Assembly: GCA_017549805.1 (NCBI GenBank)
Contig: JAFYNJ010000021.1
Coordinates: forward strand, 1 to 39,769
Reading direction: 5' to 3'
DNA: 39,769 nt
Source: Bacteroidales bacterium
GTDB taxonomy: Bacteria > Bacteroidota > Bacteroidia > Bacteroidales > F082
The first letter of the stretch is position 1, and every line of letters starts with the position of its first letter. Both the position numbers and the translations under genes were made by a program. This document shows, piece by piece, positions 25,086 to 34,186 of this stretch. The notes beneath the pieces were generated by a model. The model made no database searches. It was not told where the DNA came from and saw only the letters and a program-made list of their open reading frames with translations.

Positions 25086-26699
25086 ATGGGCAAAATAAAA
25101 TACATATTGCTGTTTCCCGCGTTGTTTCTCCTAACACAATGTGCCAATGTTGTGGCACCTACGGGGGGCGCCAAGGACATCACGCCGCCCAAGGTTTCGG
25201 AGGCCGTCCCAGCCAACCGCAGCACGGGCTTCAACGGCAAAAAGATCGAAATCACCTTCGATGAATTCGTGACGCTCAACAATGCCAATCAAAACGTGCT
25301 CTTCTCCCCTCTTTTGGGCGTCAAACCCGATATCAAGCTGAATGGCAAGACGGTGGTCATCAAATTCAAGGAAAGCCTCCAGCCTAACACAACCTACACC
25401 ATCGATTTCGGTGACGCCATCAAAGACCTGCACGAAGGCAACCTATTCAAGGACTATGTCTATAGTTTCTCCACCGGCGACCGTCTCGACACCTTAACCC
25501 TGGCTGGCAAGGTGCTTAACGCCGATGACCAAAAACCGGTCGCCGACTGCTTCGTGACGCTTTACGACAGTGAGCGCGACAGCCTCTTCGACCTACCCAC
25601 GCGTCATGCTCCCGACTTCATCACCAAGACCGACAAAGATGGCATGTTCAACTTCCACGGTCTCCCTGGCAAGTCGTTTTTGGTTTTTGCCTTGAATGAT
25701 GTAAATGCCAATTACTATTATGACATGCCCAACGAAAAAGTGGCATTTATTGACACACTTGTAAACACCGTAACGGATAGTATCTCCAATTCAATAAATC
25801 AGAATCTAATACTTTACGCTTTCACAGTTGTTGACACAACACAAATGTTGCTTGAAAAGAAATTAGTGGAGGATGGTTTGCTCCGTTTCGTATTCAGGCA
25901 GCCTGCAAGAGATGTTAACATCATAACCCCCAGCGTTTTAGATGAATCTTTCAGAATTGTGGAAGTTTGGTCTAAAAAGTCCGATACCCTATGGTGGTAC
26001 TTTACGCCCAATGTCATGGACAGCCTAAGGGTGAACATCCAATACGACACGCTCATCAACGAAAGCACGGTCTTCAGCTTGAAATACAAGGACACCAAAC
26101 AACGCCCAAGCAAGACCACATCGACGCTGAAGGTTTCCAACAACCTCCGCAATAACATGCTGATGCCTGGCGAGGATTTCATTCTACGGTTTACCGAACC
26201 CATCATAGAGATCGCACAAAATCCTTTGGTTTTCGAAAAAGCCGACGACTACGGCATGGCCTATCGGCTTCTCACGCCACTGGGCGATACGGCAAGTTGC
26301 ACTTTCAATCTGCCCGACTCTGTCTTTTTCAGCATCCGTGGGCGAACCAACGACTCCATCAGCGTCAGATTCAAGAACGCCATTGAAAAAGACCTGGGCA
26401 ACCTCTTCATTACCGTAGTTCCTCCGGAAAACACACAAGTTGTGGTGCAATTGCTGAACAGCAGGAAGGCTGTGGTGGATCAAAAAACCATCGACAGCGC
26501 GACCCGAGTCGAATTCCGCCAGCTGTTGCCCGAAAAATACCAGGTAAAGGCCATTCTTGACAGCGACCGCAACGGTCAATGGAGCACCGGCAATTTCCAC
26601 AAGCGCTTTTTGCCTGAAACCATCCTCGAATACAAGGATGTTTTGGAAGTAAAAGCAGGTTGGGACATCGATTTGGATGATCCTTGGGAGCTGAAATAA
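25086..26699 (+). CDS. Lipoprotein with N-terminal Big_5 Ig-like domain
   Basis: The 537-aa protein carries a lipoprotein signal with Cys19 (YILLFPALFLLTQC) and then PTGGAKDITPPKVSEAVPANRSTGFNGKKIEITFDEFV. This is a bacterial Ig-like domain of the Big_5 (SbsA) type at about 33-128, ending YVYSFSTGD. A carboxypeptidase-regulatory-like domain follows (LAGKVLNADDQKPVADCFVTLYDS to FLVFALNDVNANYYY, about 138-215), and a long beta-rich C-terminal part. This architecture is common in Bacteroidota envelope lipoproteins of unknown function. The predicted mRNA leader is only a few nucleotides. It is followed by a 179-nt gap before the adhesin gene. Confidence 0.87.
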   Translation: MGKIKYILLFPALFLLTQCANVVAPTGGAKDITPPKVSEAVPANRSTGFNGKKIEITFDEFVTLNNANQNVLFSPLLGVKPDIKLNGKTVVIKFKESLQPNTTYTIDFGDAIKDLHEGNLFKDYVYSFSTGDRLDTLTLAGKVLNADDQKPVADCFVTLYDSERDSLFDLPTRHAPDFITKTDKDGMFNFHGLPGKSFLVFALNDVNANYYYDMPNEKVAFIDTLVNTVTDSISNSINQNLILYAFTVVDTTQMLLEKKLVEDGLLRFVFRQPARDVNIITPSVLDESFRIVEVWSKKSDTLWWYFTPNVMDSLRVNIQYDTLINESTVFSLKYKDTKQRPSKTTSTLKVSNNLRNNMLMPGEDFILRFTEPIIEIAQNPLVFEKADDYGMAYRLLTPLGDTASCTFNLPDSVFFSIRGRTNDSISVRFKNAIEKDLGNLFITVVPPENTQVVVQLLNSRKAVVDQKTIDSATRVEFRQLLPEKYQVKAILDSDRNGQWSTGNFHKRFLPETILEYKDVLEVKAGWDIDLDDPWELK

Positions 26700-26878
26700 T
26701 GACAGTTTCCCCCATTAATGCGACAATTTCCCCGATTGTTGAAAAAAAAATTCTTTAATTAATGATGTGGTAATGATATTTTCCTATCTTTGCATGCTAA
26801 AGGTGTATTTTATAGCAACTGCAAGCAAAATAGACATAATCGACAATTAACAATCATACTAACAAAATCATTAAAACC
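26700..26878 (+). promoter_or_regulatory. Promoter and leader of the giant adhesin-like gene
   Basis: This 179-nt gap contains the -7 box TATCTTTG at 26785-26792, followed by C. It leaves an A-rich leader of about 80 nt before the ATG at 26879, much longer than the other leaders in the window. A run of nine A residues near 26742 follows a weak inverted repeat and may help end the preceding transcript; the stem is too short for a firm terminator call. Confidence 0.6.
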
Positions 26879-29800
26879 ATGAGAAAAAAACTTATTCTCT
26901 TTTTGATGTTGGCTCTCTTTGGAAGTTCATCCTTCCTTTGGGCTGACGAACAAACATTTGGTTTCGAAGATGGCTTGCCTACTGGTTGGGTCGTACTCGA
27001 TGCCAATAATGATGGTTACACTTGGTGCTTGACAAGTGCGATTCCAACCACATGGACGTACTATTCCAGCTCAAGTCTTGATTGGTATCGCACAGGTACC
27101 AATGCCATCTGCAGCGGCTCCTACATCAACGGTGTAGGTGCGCTCACGCCAAATGATTATCTCGTGACGACCAAGGCAACCTTGGGAAGCAGCTCGTCTT
27201 TCAGCTTTTGGGCTGCAGCCACTGATGCCAGCTATCCCGAGGAACACTTCGGCGTGTTTGTTTCCGAAGACGGTTCTACCTGGACCTCGGTTCAGGAATG
27301 GAATCTGACCGCCAAGTCAGGCGGCCACAACGGCGGACGCGAATCACGTGATGGCAACGGTGCCAAACTGGGAGCTTGGTATCAATTCACCGCTAACCTC
27401 GCTAGCTACGCTGGTGAAAAGTTTATTGCCATCCGTCACTTCGATTGCAATGACCAATACATCATGTGCGTTGATGACATTACCGCCACCAACATCACCT
27501 TCTCGAACGAAAGTCTCGACACTGGTGGCAGTGGCGGCGGCGGAAGCACCTCGTCAGATATTATCACCATTGGTGAAGGTACTACCTCCAACAGCTATCT
27601 GCCCAGCTATTCATTGTACAACTACTCGCTGACTCAGCAGATTTACACAGCTGATGAAATCGGAATTGGAGCCACTACTTTCAATTCGATTGCTTTCTAC
27701 AATTCCGGTTCGACCAAGACCCGCTCCTATGACATGTACCTTGTAAACACTGACAAGGAAACTTTCAGCAGCACAACCGACTGGATTACAGTCACAGATG
27801 CCGATAAGGTTTTCTCTGGCAGCGTTGATATGACTGCAGGTACATGGACAACCATCACGCTTGACACGCCATTCGGATATACTGGTGGCAATCTTGCCAT
27901 TATTATGGACGACAATACGGGCTCATGGTCAGGCGGTATGTCATGCTACGTCTTCTCAGCACCTAACCAAGCCCTCCGCATTTACAGCGACCCCATCAAT
28001 TATGATCCAAGCGATCCGAGCTCCTATACCGGCACTTTGATGGACGTGAAGAACCAGATTCAAATTGGCTTGCCCGAAAGCGGTGGCGGTGGTGACGATC
28101 CAGGTATCACCGATCCTTGGACACCTGACTATGATGCACCTCTGGGCGTCATCGATATCGTTTATCCCCAAATGGGTCAGCAGAACGTTCCCACTCCTCT
28201 GAAACTTCGTTGGAGCAACGCTGAGAATGCTGCCCAATACAAAGTGGAGTTCGGTTCCGTTTACGTCAGCCTTGAAACCCTCGTCGACTGGACGGATGTT
28301 GAAGGCTGGAACGGCAAACTTGTTCTCGCCGACTATAACATCACCCTCGATCCCAATACCCGTTACTACTGGAAAGTGTATAACATGAACAACACCGGCG
28401 AAGTTGAAGCAATAGGCCTCTTCACCACCGTGTTCAATACACCTACCAATGTAAGATTGACCGAGACTGAAATCTTCACCGATGAAAGCACCATCGTGAA
28501 ATGGAACATCGTTGGTGGTGCCATCAGCGAACTGCCCGAGACCATCATCGGCGAAGGAACCAACACGAACAATTATCTGCCCACCTACAACCTCTATAAC
28601 TACTCACTCACTCAACAGATCTACACTGGTGAAGAAATCGGCGGCGCCGGTATCATCAACAGCCTCTCCTTCTATCCTGTGGGTTCGATTACCCGTAACC
28701 TCGACATCTACATGGTGAATACCGACAAGACCAGCTTCAGCGGCGGTTCCGACTGGATTACCGTGACAGCTGACGACCTCGTGTACTCAGGCAATGTGGC
28801 AATGACTCCCAATACCTGGACCACCGTCAACCTTGTCAATCCATTCACATTCGATGGCACCAACCTCGCCATTGTCGTGGATGACAACACGGGCACCTGG
28901 ACTTCGTCAATCTATTATAACGTGTTCAGCGCTCCTGCACAGGCTATTCGTATCTACAGCGACGACACCAACTACACTCCGAGCAACCCTGCTGGCTACA
29001 GCGGCACTGTGATGGACGTGAAGAACCAGATCGCCCTGAACCATGGTGCGAAAGGCATCTTCGGAGATCGTGACCTCCTTGGCTGCAATGTTTATGTTGA
29101 CAGCGTGAAGGTGAACACCGAACCGATTACCGAAAGAGAATACGAACTCACCAACCTTGCTTACATGATGGGTGAAGGCCACGCCGTCAACGTGACCGGT
29201 ATTTATGATATCGGTGAATCGAACTTCTCCAACACCGTTTATGTGAAGGTTTCCGGTTACACCACCGTGACTGGTGTCATCAAGGACCTCATCACTGAAG
29301 ACCCGATTGCCGACGTCCTCGTGAAACTCGAAGGCAAGGATGAGTTCAACAACACCGTTAGCTACATCGACACAACAGCAGCCGACGGTACCTATAATAT
29401 TAATAATGTAAAAGTAGGTCAATACACTCTCAAGGCAACCTGCGGTGCTTACGAGCCCGTTAAGATTGAAGACCTTGACATTGTTTACGCCGAAACCAAT
29501 GAACTTGATGTCATCTACATGCACGAGGTTTACAGCCCCGTCTATCAAGTTTATGCCGAAGTCATTGACACGCTGAACAATGAAATGGCCAAAGTCACCT
29601 GGTCGTTCGGAAACACCGGCGGCGGTGGCAGCACGGGTGGTGGCGACACCTTCACGGTTGACTTCGAAGGTGGCCTGCCTACCGGCTGGAACGTGATCGA
29701 CGCCAACAACGACGGCTGGACCTGGTGCTTGACAAGCGCTATTCCTACCACTTGGACCTACTACGGAAGCCTCACCCTTGACTGGTACCACAATGGCACT

Positions 29801-32800
29801 AACGCCATCTGCAGCGGTTCCTACATCAACGGCGTGGGCGCCCTCTCTCCGGATGAATACCTCGTATCGCCTCAGGTGATCCTCGGCAACGGTTCCACCT
29901 TCTCATTCTGGGCAGCTGCTACTGACGCCAGCTATCCTGCCGACCACTTCGGTGTGTTTGTCTCCGACAACGGAACAAGCGACTGGACCATGGTTCAAGA
30001 ATGGACTTTGACTGCCAAGTCAGGCGGCATCGATGGTGGTCGCGCATCACGCGACGGCAAGGGTGCCAAACTTGGTTCATGGCATCAATTCTCCGTTGAC
30101 CTCAGCGCTTACGCAGGCCTGAAGTACATCGCCATCCGTCACTTCAACTGCACCGACCAATACATCATGTGCGTTGATGATATCGAATTGAGCGACGGCT
30201 CGAAAGCTGCTCCCGCTTACGCTGAAGCCTGCGGTACTCATATCGCTACCGCTCCCGCTAGAGCAATGTGGGATCTCCTCGGCACCTTCCAGGGAACCAG
30301 CGCAGGTCAGCAAGCTGTTGCTACCGATGGCACTAATATCTACACTGCCAGCTGGCAAGCTACTCCAACAGGCGGCTATACCTTCTATCAATATGATATG
30401 GAAGGCAACTTCATCGAAGGCTTTGATATCGCTGGCGCCACTGGCATCCGCGACCTCACCTACGACGGTGAATACTTCTACGGTAGTTCTGGCGGCGCCC
30501 AGATCTTCATCCTCGACTTCACCGCTAGAACCTTGGTGGGCACCATCAACTGCTCTGGTTTGACCTCACGTCACCTCGCCTACGATCCTGAACGCGACGG
30601 CTTCTGGTCAGGCAACTGGGAAACATTGGCTCTGTACAGCCGTACAGGTGCTTTGCTCCAAAGTGGCCCTGCTCCGACAAGTGCTTACGGTTCGGCTTAC
30701 TACAAGGATGACGACGATGTTGAACACCTCTATCTGTTCTGCCAGCCCAACAGCGACGCCAAGGTCTATGACTTCAACATCGCCACCAACACCATTAGTG
30801 GTCCTGTTCTCGACTTTGCCACGACACCTGGCTTCAGCTCAGGTATTGCTGGTGGTTGCTTCATTGCCAACTATGGCGACAAGCTCGCTTTCTATGGCAA
30901 CGTGCAACAGAGCCCGAACCTCATCGGCATCTATGAACTTGCCGAGGCCACGAGCGGCGGTGAACCCGGCGGTCCTGGCACCCCCACTGGTGGCTCACAA
31001 CTCGTTACCGAAGACCACTATTTCAACGTATATAGAAAGACCGTCCTCAACCAGGTCATGCCTGAAGATTCACTGCTCGTTCAATTGATCGCTGGCGAAT
31101 ATGGCATGGACTTCTCTGACACCACCTATCTCGACACAGACTGGGTGAACCTGAACGATGGTATTTATGAATACGGTGTTGAAGCCGTTTATCCTTGGGT
31201 TGAAAGAAGCGACAACAACGTTACTGGAATCGTTTGGTCCAACCAGGTTTACAAGAGCATGGATTCCTACATGACCACCACCGTGGTTTCCGACGCTGGC
31301 CCAGTGACAGGTACTGTGGTGACCTTCACCAACCTTAACGAGGAAGACCTGGTCTATACCGCTACCATTGATAGCACTGGCATCATGGAGGTGGAAGACT
31401 TCCACAAAGGCAAGTATGTGCTCACCGTTTCTCTCAACGGCATGACTCCTTATCTCAACGACGAGGTGATTCCTGTTGAAGGCGACACCTTGGACATCTG
31501 GGAAGATCCCGTTGAGTTCACCATTGTTTTGGAAGAAATGTTGGCTCCTGTTTCCTCATTCGTTGTTTCACACACCGGCTTCGCAAGATGGACCGACATG
31601 ATGGGCAACAACAGAGTTCCTGAAAGATACCACGTCGTTCTCGACGGCATCTTCCAAGGTGAAACCACCGACAACTACATGGTTCTCAACACTGAAAACC
31701 TCGAAGACGGTATGACCTACAACGCTGGTGTCGCCGTGGTTTACACCACCGGCATGAGCGAATTCGTCCTCGCCGACTTCGTATATTGGGACTGCGATCA
31801 TGTTGACACCCAAATCGACACCTTGACGGGCGAGGTTGAACTTGCCGATGTGACCCTCAACTGGACCACCGGTAGTGGCACTGGTCCGACTCCTCCTCCA
31901 GGAGGTGGCGGTGACAGCTTCATCGTTGATTTCGAAAGCGGCCTGCCGGCTGGCTGGACTGTGATCGATGCCAACAACGACGGCTACACCTGGTGCTTGA
32001 CAAGCGCTATTCCTTCCACTTGGACTTACTATACAACCTCACCTGACTGGTACCACAATGGCACCAACGCCATCTGCAGCGGTTCCTACATCAACGGCGT
32101 GGGTGCCCTCACTCCGGATGAATACCTCGTGTCACCTCAAGTGACCCTCGCTAGCGGCTCCAGCTTCTCATTCTGGGCTGCTGCTTGCGACGCCAGCTAT
32201 CCTGCCGACCACTTCGGCGTGTTTGTCTCCGACAACGGAACAAGCGGCTGGACCTCGGTACAAGAATGGACGATGACTGCCAAGACAGAAAACATGGGTG
32301 GTTACAACTCACGTGAAGGCAAGGGTGCCAAACTCGGTACCTGGTATCAATTCACTGTTGACCTCAGCGCCTACGCTGGCCAGAAGTACATTGCCATCCG
32401 TCACTTCAACTGCACCGACGAGTACATTATCTGCGTTGACGACATCGAGCTCGCCGGCGGTACTGGCCCAACTCCTCCTCCAGGAGGTGGTGGCGACAGC
32501 TTCAGTGTTGACTTCGAAAGCGGCCTGCCTACTGGCTGGAATGTGATCGACGCCAACAACGATGGCTGGACCTGGTGCTTGACAAGCGCTATTCCTTCCA
32601 CTTGGACCTATTACGGAAGCCTCACTCTTGACTGGTACCACAATGGCACCAACGCCATCTGCAGTGGTTCCTACATCAACGGCGTGGGCGCCCTCACTCC
32701 GGATGAATACCTCGTGTCGCCTCAGGTGACCCTCGGCAGTGGCTCCACCTTCTCATTCTGGGCAGCTGCCACCGACGCCAGCTATCCTGCCGACCACTTC

Positions 32801-34078
32801 GGTGTGTTTGTCTCCGACAACGGAACAAGCGGCTGGACCTCTGTACAAGAGTGGACTTTGACTGCCAAGTCAGGCGGCAACGGCGGCCGTGCTTCACGTG
32901 ATGGCAATGGCTCCAAACTTGGTACATGGAATCAATTCACCGTTGACCTCAGCGCTTACGCTGGACAGAAGTATATCGCCATCCGTCACTTCAACTGCAC
33001 CGACCAGTACATCATGTGCGTTGACGACATGCAGTTGACCAGTGGACGTCGTGATGAAATAACCGTCGACTTCGAAGGCGGCCTGCCGGCTGGCTGGAAC
33101 GTGATCGACGGCAACAACGACGGCTGGACCTGGTGCTTGACAAGCGCTATTCCTTCCACTTGGACCTACTACGCAAGCCTCACCCTTGACTGGTACCACA
33201 ATGGCACTAACGCCATCTGCAGCGGTTCCTACATCAACGGCGTGGGTGCCCTCACTCCGGATGAATACCTCGTGTCGCCTCAGATGACCCTCGGCAACGG
33301 TGCTTCCATCTCGTTCTGGGCAGCTGCCACCGACGCCAGCTATCCTGCCGACCACTTCGGTGTGTTTGTCTCCGACAACGGAACAAGCGGCTGGACCTCT
33401 GTGCAAGAGTGGACTTTGACTGCCAAGACTTCCGCTTTGGACGGTGGTCGCGAATCACGTGATGGCAATGGCTCCAAACTTGGTACATGGCATCAATTTA
33501 CTGCTGACCTCAGCGCGTACGCTGGCCAGAAGTACATCGCCATCCGTCACTTCAACTGCACCGACCAGTACATCATGTGTGTTGATGACATCACCATCAC
33601 CACTGGTGCCGGCGGCGGCGGTGGCGGCGGTGGTAGTACTACCATCACCACCAGCTACACACCTGGTCAATTCAATATCTTAGTGGACGGCGAAGTTGTT
33701 GGCGCAACCACCGACCAAACCTTCACTTACACTGCTGAAGATGAACTTGAGCACGAATATACTGTTATCTATGTTGACAACGACTACAACTTCTCCTGCC
33801 CGGTTTCGATCGTCATCGCAGCCGATCCTACGAGTGTTGCAGAAATGGATGTGGTTCGCTCCATCTATCCTAACCCGACCAGTGGCGACCTCCACATCAA
33901 CGCTGCCGACATGAAGCGCATCAGCATCGTCAATATGCTTGGCCAGATGGTTTACGACAGGACTGTTGAAGGCAACGAAACCGTCATCAACATGGCTCCG
34001 TTCGGAAACGGCGTCTATATGGTCAGCATTGTTACTGAAAACGGTAGAAGCGTGAAACGCATTGTCGTTAACAAGTAA
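26879..34078 (+). CDS. Giant T9SS-exported adhesin-like protein with five cleaved-adhesin domains
   Basis: The 2399-aa protein has a signal peptide (MRKKLILFLMLALFGSSSFLWA) and a modular body. The modules run in this order: cleaved-adhesin domain 1 (about 26-203); YLP..TQQIY repeat domain 1 (229-396); a fibronectin-III-like domain (418-525); repeat domain 2 (555-722); a carboxypeptidase-regulatory-like domain (796-880); cleaved-adhesin 2 (925-1106); a beta-propeller-like region (1118-1361); another regulatory-like and Fn3-like pair; and cleaved-adhesin 3, 4 and 5 in tandem (1680-2241). A Gly linker and a T9SS type A sorting domain (IYPNPTSGDL to KRIVVNK) close the protein. Cleaved-adhesin domains occur in Porphyromonas gingivalis gingipains and HagA, where they bind haemoglobin and matrix proteins. 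A surface-binding role is therefore plausible; no protease domain is present. Confidence 0.92.
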   Translation: MRKKLILFLMLALFGSSSFLWADEQTFGFEDGLPTGWVVLDANNDGYTWCLTSAIPTTWTYYSSSSLDWYRTGTNAICSGSYINGVGALTPNDYLVTTKATLGSSSSFSFWAAATDASYPEEHFGVFVSEDGSTWTSVQEWNLTAKSGGHNGGRESRDGNGAKLGAWYQFTANLASYAGEKFIAIRHFDCNDQYIMCVDDITATNITFSNESLDTGGSGGGGSTSSDIITIGEGTTSNSYLPSYSLYNYSLTQQIYTADEIGIGATTFNSIAFYNSGSTKTRSYDMYLVNTDKETFSSTTDWITVTDADKVFSGSVDMTAGTWTTITLDTPFGYTGGNLAIIMDDNTGSWSGGMSCYVFSAPNQALRIYSDPINYDPSDPSSYTGTLMDVKNQIQIGLPESGGGGDDPGITDPWTPDYDAPLGVIDIVYPQMGQQNVPTPLKLRWSNAENAAQYKVEFGSVYVSLETLVDWTDVEGWNGKLVLADYNITLDPNTRYYWKVYNMNNTGEVEAIGLFTTVFNTPTNVRLTETEIFTDESTIVKWNIVGGAISELPETIIGEGTNTNNYLPTYNLYNYSLTQQIYTGEEIGGAGIINSLSFYPVGSITRNLDIYMVNTDKTSFSGGSDWITVTADDLVYSGNVAMTPNTWTTVNLVNPFTFDGTNLAIVVDDNTGTWTSSIYYNVFSAPAQAIRIYSDDTNYTPSNPAGYSGTVMDVKNQIALNHGAKGIFGDRDLLGCNVYVDSVKVNTEPITEREYELTNLAYMMGEGHAVNVTGIYDIGESNFSNTVYVKVSGYTTVTGVIKDLITEDPIADVLVKLEGKDEFNNTVSYIDTTAADGTYNINNVKVGQYTLKATCGAYEPVKIEDLDIVYAETNELDVIYMHEVYSPVYQVYAEVIDTLNNEMAKVTWSFGNTGGGGSTGGGDTFTVDFEGGLPTGWNVIDANNDGWTWCLTSAIPTTWTYYGSLTLDWYHNGTNAICSGSYINGVGALSPDEYLVSPQVILGNGSTFSFWAAATDASYPADHFGVFVSDNGTSDWTMVQEWTLTAKSGGIDGGRASRDGKGAKLGSWHQFSVDLSAYAGLKYIAIRHFNCTDQYIMCVDDIELSDGSKAAPAYAEACGTHIATAPARAMWDLLGTFQGTSAGQQAVATDGTNIYTASWQATPTGGYTFYQYDMEGNFIEGFDIAGATGIRDLTYDGEYFYGSSGGAQIFILDFTARTLVGTINCSGLTSRHLAYDPERDGFWSGNWETLALYSRTGALLQSGPAPTSAYGSAYYKDDDDVEHLYLFCQPNSDAKVYDFNIATNTISGPVLDFATTPGFSSGIAGGCFIANYGDKLAFYGNVQQSPNLIGIYELAEATSGGEPGGPGTPTGGSQLVTEDHYFNVYRKTVLNQVMPEDSLLVQLIAGEYGMDFSDTTYLDTDWVNLNDGIYEYGVEAVYPWVERSDNNVTGIVWSNQVYKSMDSYMTTTVVSDAGPVTGTVVTFTNLNEEDLVYTATIDSTGIMEVEDFHKGKYVLTVSLNGMTPYLNDEVIPVEGDTLDIWEDPVEFTIVLEEMLAPVSSFVVSHTGFARWTDMMGNNRVPERYHVVLDGIFQGETTDNYMVLNTENLEDGMTYNAGVAVVYTTGMSEFVLADFVYWDCDHVDTQIDTLTGEVELADVTLNWTTGSGTGPTPPPGGGGDSFIVDFESGLPAGWTVIDANNDGYTWCLTSAIPSTWTYYTTSPDWYHNGTNAICSGSYINGVGALTPDEYLVSPQVTLASGSSFSFWAAACDASYPADHFGVFVSDNGTSGWTSVQEWTMTAKTENMGGYNSREGKGAKLGTWYQFTVDLSAYAGQKYIAIRHFNCTDEYIICVDDIELAGGTGPTPPPGGGGDSFSVDFESGLPTGWNVIDANNDGWTWCLTSAIPSTWTYYGSLTLDWYHNGTNAICSGSYINGVGALTPDEYLVSPQVTLGSGSTFSFWAAATDASYPADHFGVFVSDNGTSGWTSVQEWTLTAKSGGNGGRASRDGNGSKLGTWNQFTVDLSAYAGQKYIAIRHFNCTDQYIMCVDDMQLTSGRRDEITVDFEGGLPAGWNVIDGNNDGWTWCLTSAIPSTWTYYASLTLDWYHNGTNAICSGSYINGVGALTPDEYLVSPQMTLGNGASISFWAAATDASYPADHFGVFVSDNGTSGWTSVQEWTLTAKTSALDGGRESRDGNGSKLGTWHQFTADLSAYAGQKYIAIRHFNCTDQYIMCVDDITITTGAGGGGGGGGSTTITTSYTPGQFNILVDGEVVGATTDQTFTYTAEDELEHEYTVIYVDNDYNFSCPVSIVIAADPTSVAEMDVVRSIYPNPTSGDLHINAADMKRISIVNMLGQMVYDRTVEGNETVINMAPFGNGVYMVSIVTENGRSVKRIVVNK
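26954..27487 (+). repeat. Cleaved-adhesin domain copy 1
   Basis: Encodes FEDGLPTGW, TWCLTSAIPTTWTYY, ICSGSYINGVGALTP and a terminal CVDDI. At the DNA level it is the most diverged of the five copies, which suggests it is the oldest. Confidence 0.85.
27564..28072 (+). repeat. YLP..TQQIY domain copy 1
   Basis: A domain of about 170 residues beginning NSYLPSYSLYNYSLTQQIYT and ending LMDVKNQI. Related copies lie at 28540-29042 and, in the next gene, at 34258-34779. I do not recognise the family by name. Confidence 0.8.
28540..29042 (+). repeat. YLP..TQQIY domain copy 2
   Basis: Begins NNYLPTYNLYNYSLTQQIYT and ends VMDVKNQI, closely similar to copy 1 including the segment IRIYSD. Confidence 0.8.
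29651..30197 (+). repeat. Cleaved-adhesin domain copy 2
   Basis: Encodes VDFEGGLPTGWNVIDANND and ends CVDDIEL. Long stretches are near-identical in DNA to copies 3-5, although a propeller-like region of about 240 residues and further domains separate them. Confidence 0.85.
31872..33602 (+). repeat. Tandem cleaved-adhesin domains 3, 4 and 5
   Basis: Three copies start near 31916, 32498 and 33056, with periods of about 580 and 560 bp. Copies 3 and 4 are each preceded by the same Pro/Gly linker (TGPTPPPGGGGDS), so the duplicated unit includes the linker. Copy 5 has a different linker (SGRRDE). The DNA is near-identical over long blocks. Confidence 0.9.
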
Positions 34079-34092
34079 TGAAATCCTAACAT

Positions 34093-34122
34093 GGAGCGTC
34101 ACCTCGAAAGGGGTGACACTCC
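34093..34122 (+). terminator. Strong hairpin between the two giant genes
   Basis: GGAGCGTCACC pairs with GGTGACACTCC with one mismatch; adding the T-G and C-G pairs at the tip, the stem has 12 pairs around a GAAA loop. It lies 15 nt after the first gene's stop and has no T-run after it. It could be a terminator, an mRNA-stabilising 3' structure or an attenuator for the downstream gene. No clear -7 box was found between it and the next ATG. Confidence 0.55.
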
Positions 34123-34186
34123 GTGTTGCACTTGAAAATTGAAAATAATAATCAATCAACAATAAGTATTAACTAAATTTTCAATC

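Noticed and set aside
26700-26760. Weak inverted repeat (ACAAT/ATTGT) with a following A run as terminator of the Ig-like lipoprotein gene
   Set aside because: The stem is only about 5 bp and AT-rich, and the run is of A rather than T on the transcribed-sense strand.
28907-29791. Minus-strand frame of 294 codons within the giant adhesin gene
   Set aside because: Complement of repetitive adhesin sequence; similar shadow frames recur opposite each cleaved-adhesin copy.
31872-33602. Regular repeats considered as a CRISPR or satellite array
   Set aside because: The units are about 560-580 bp, fully coding and in frame, and match cleaved-adhesin domains.
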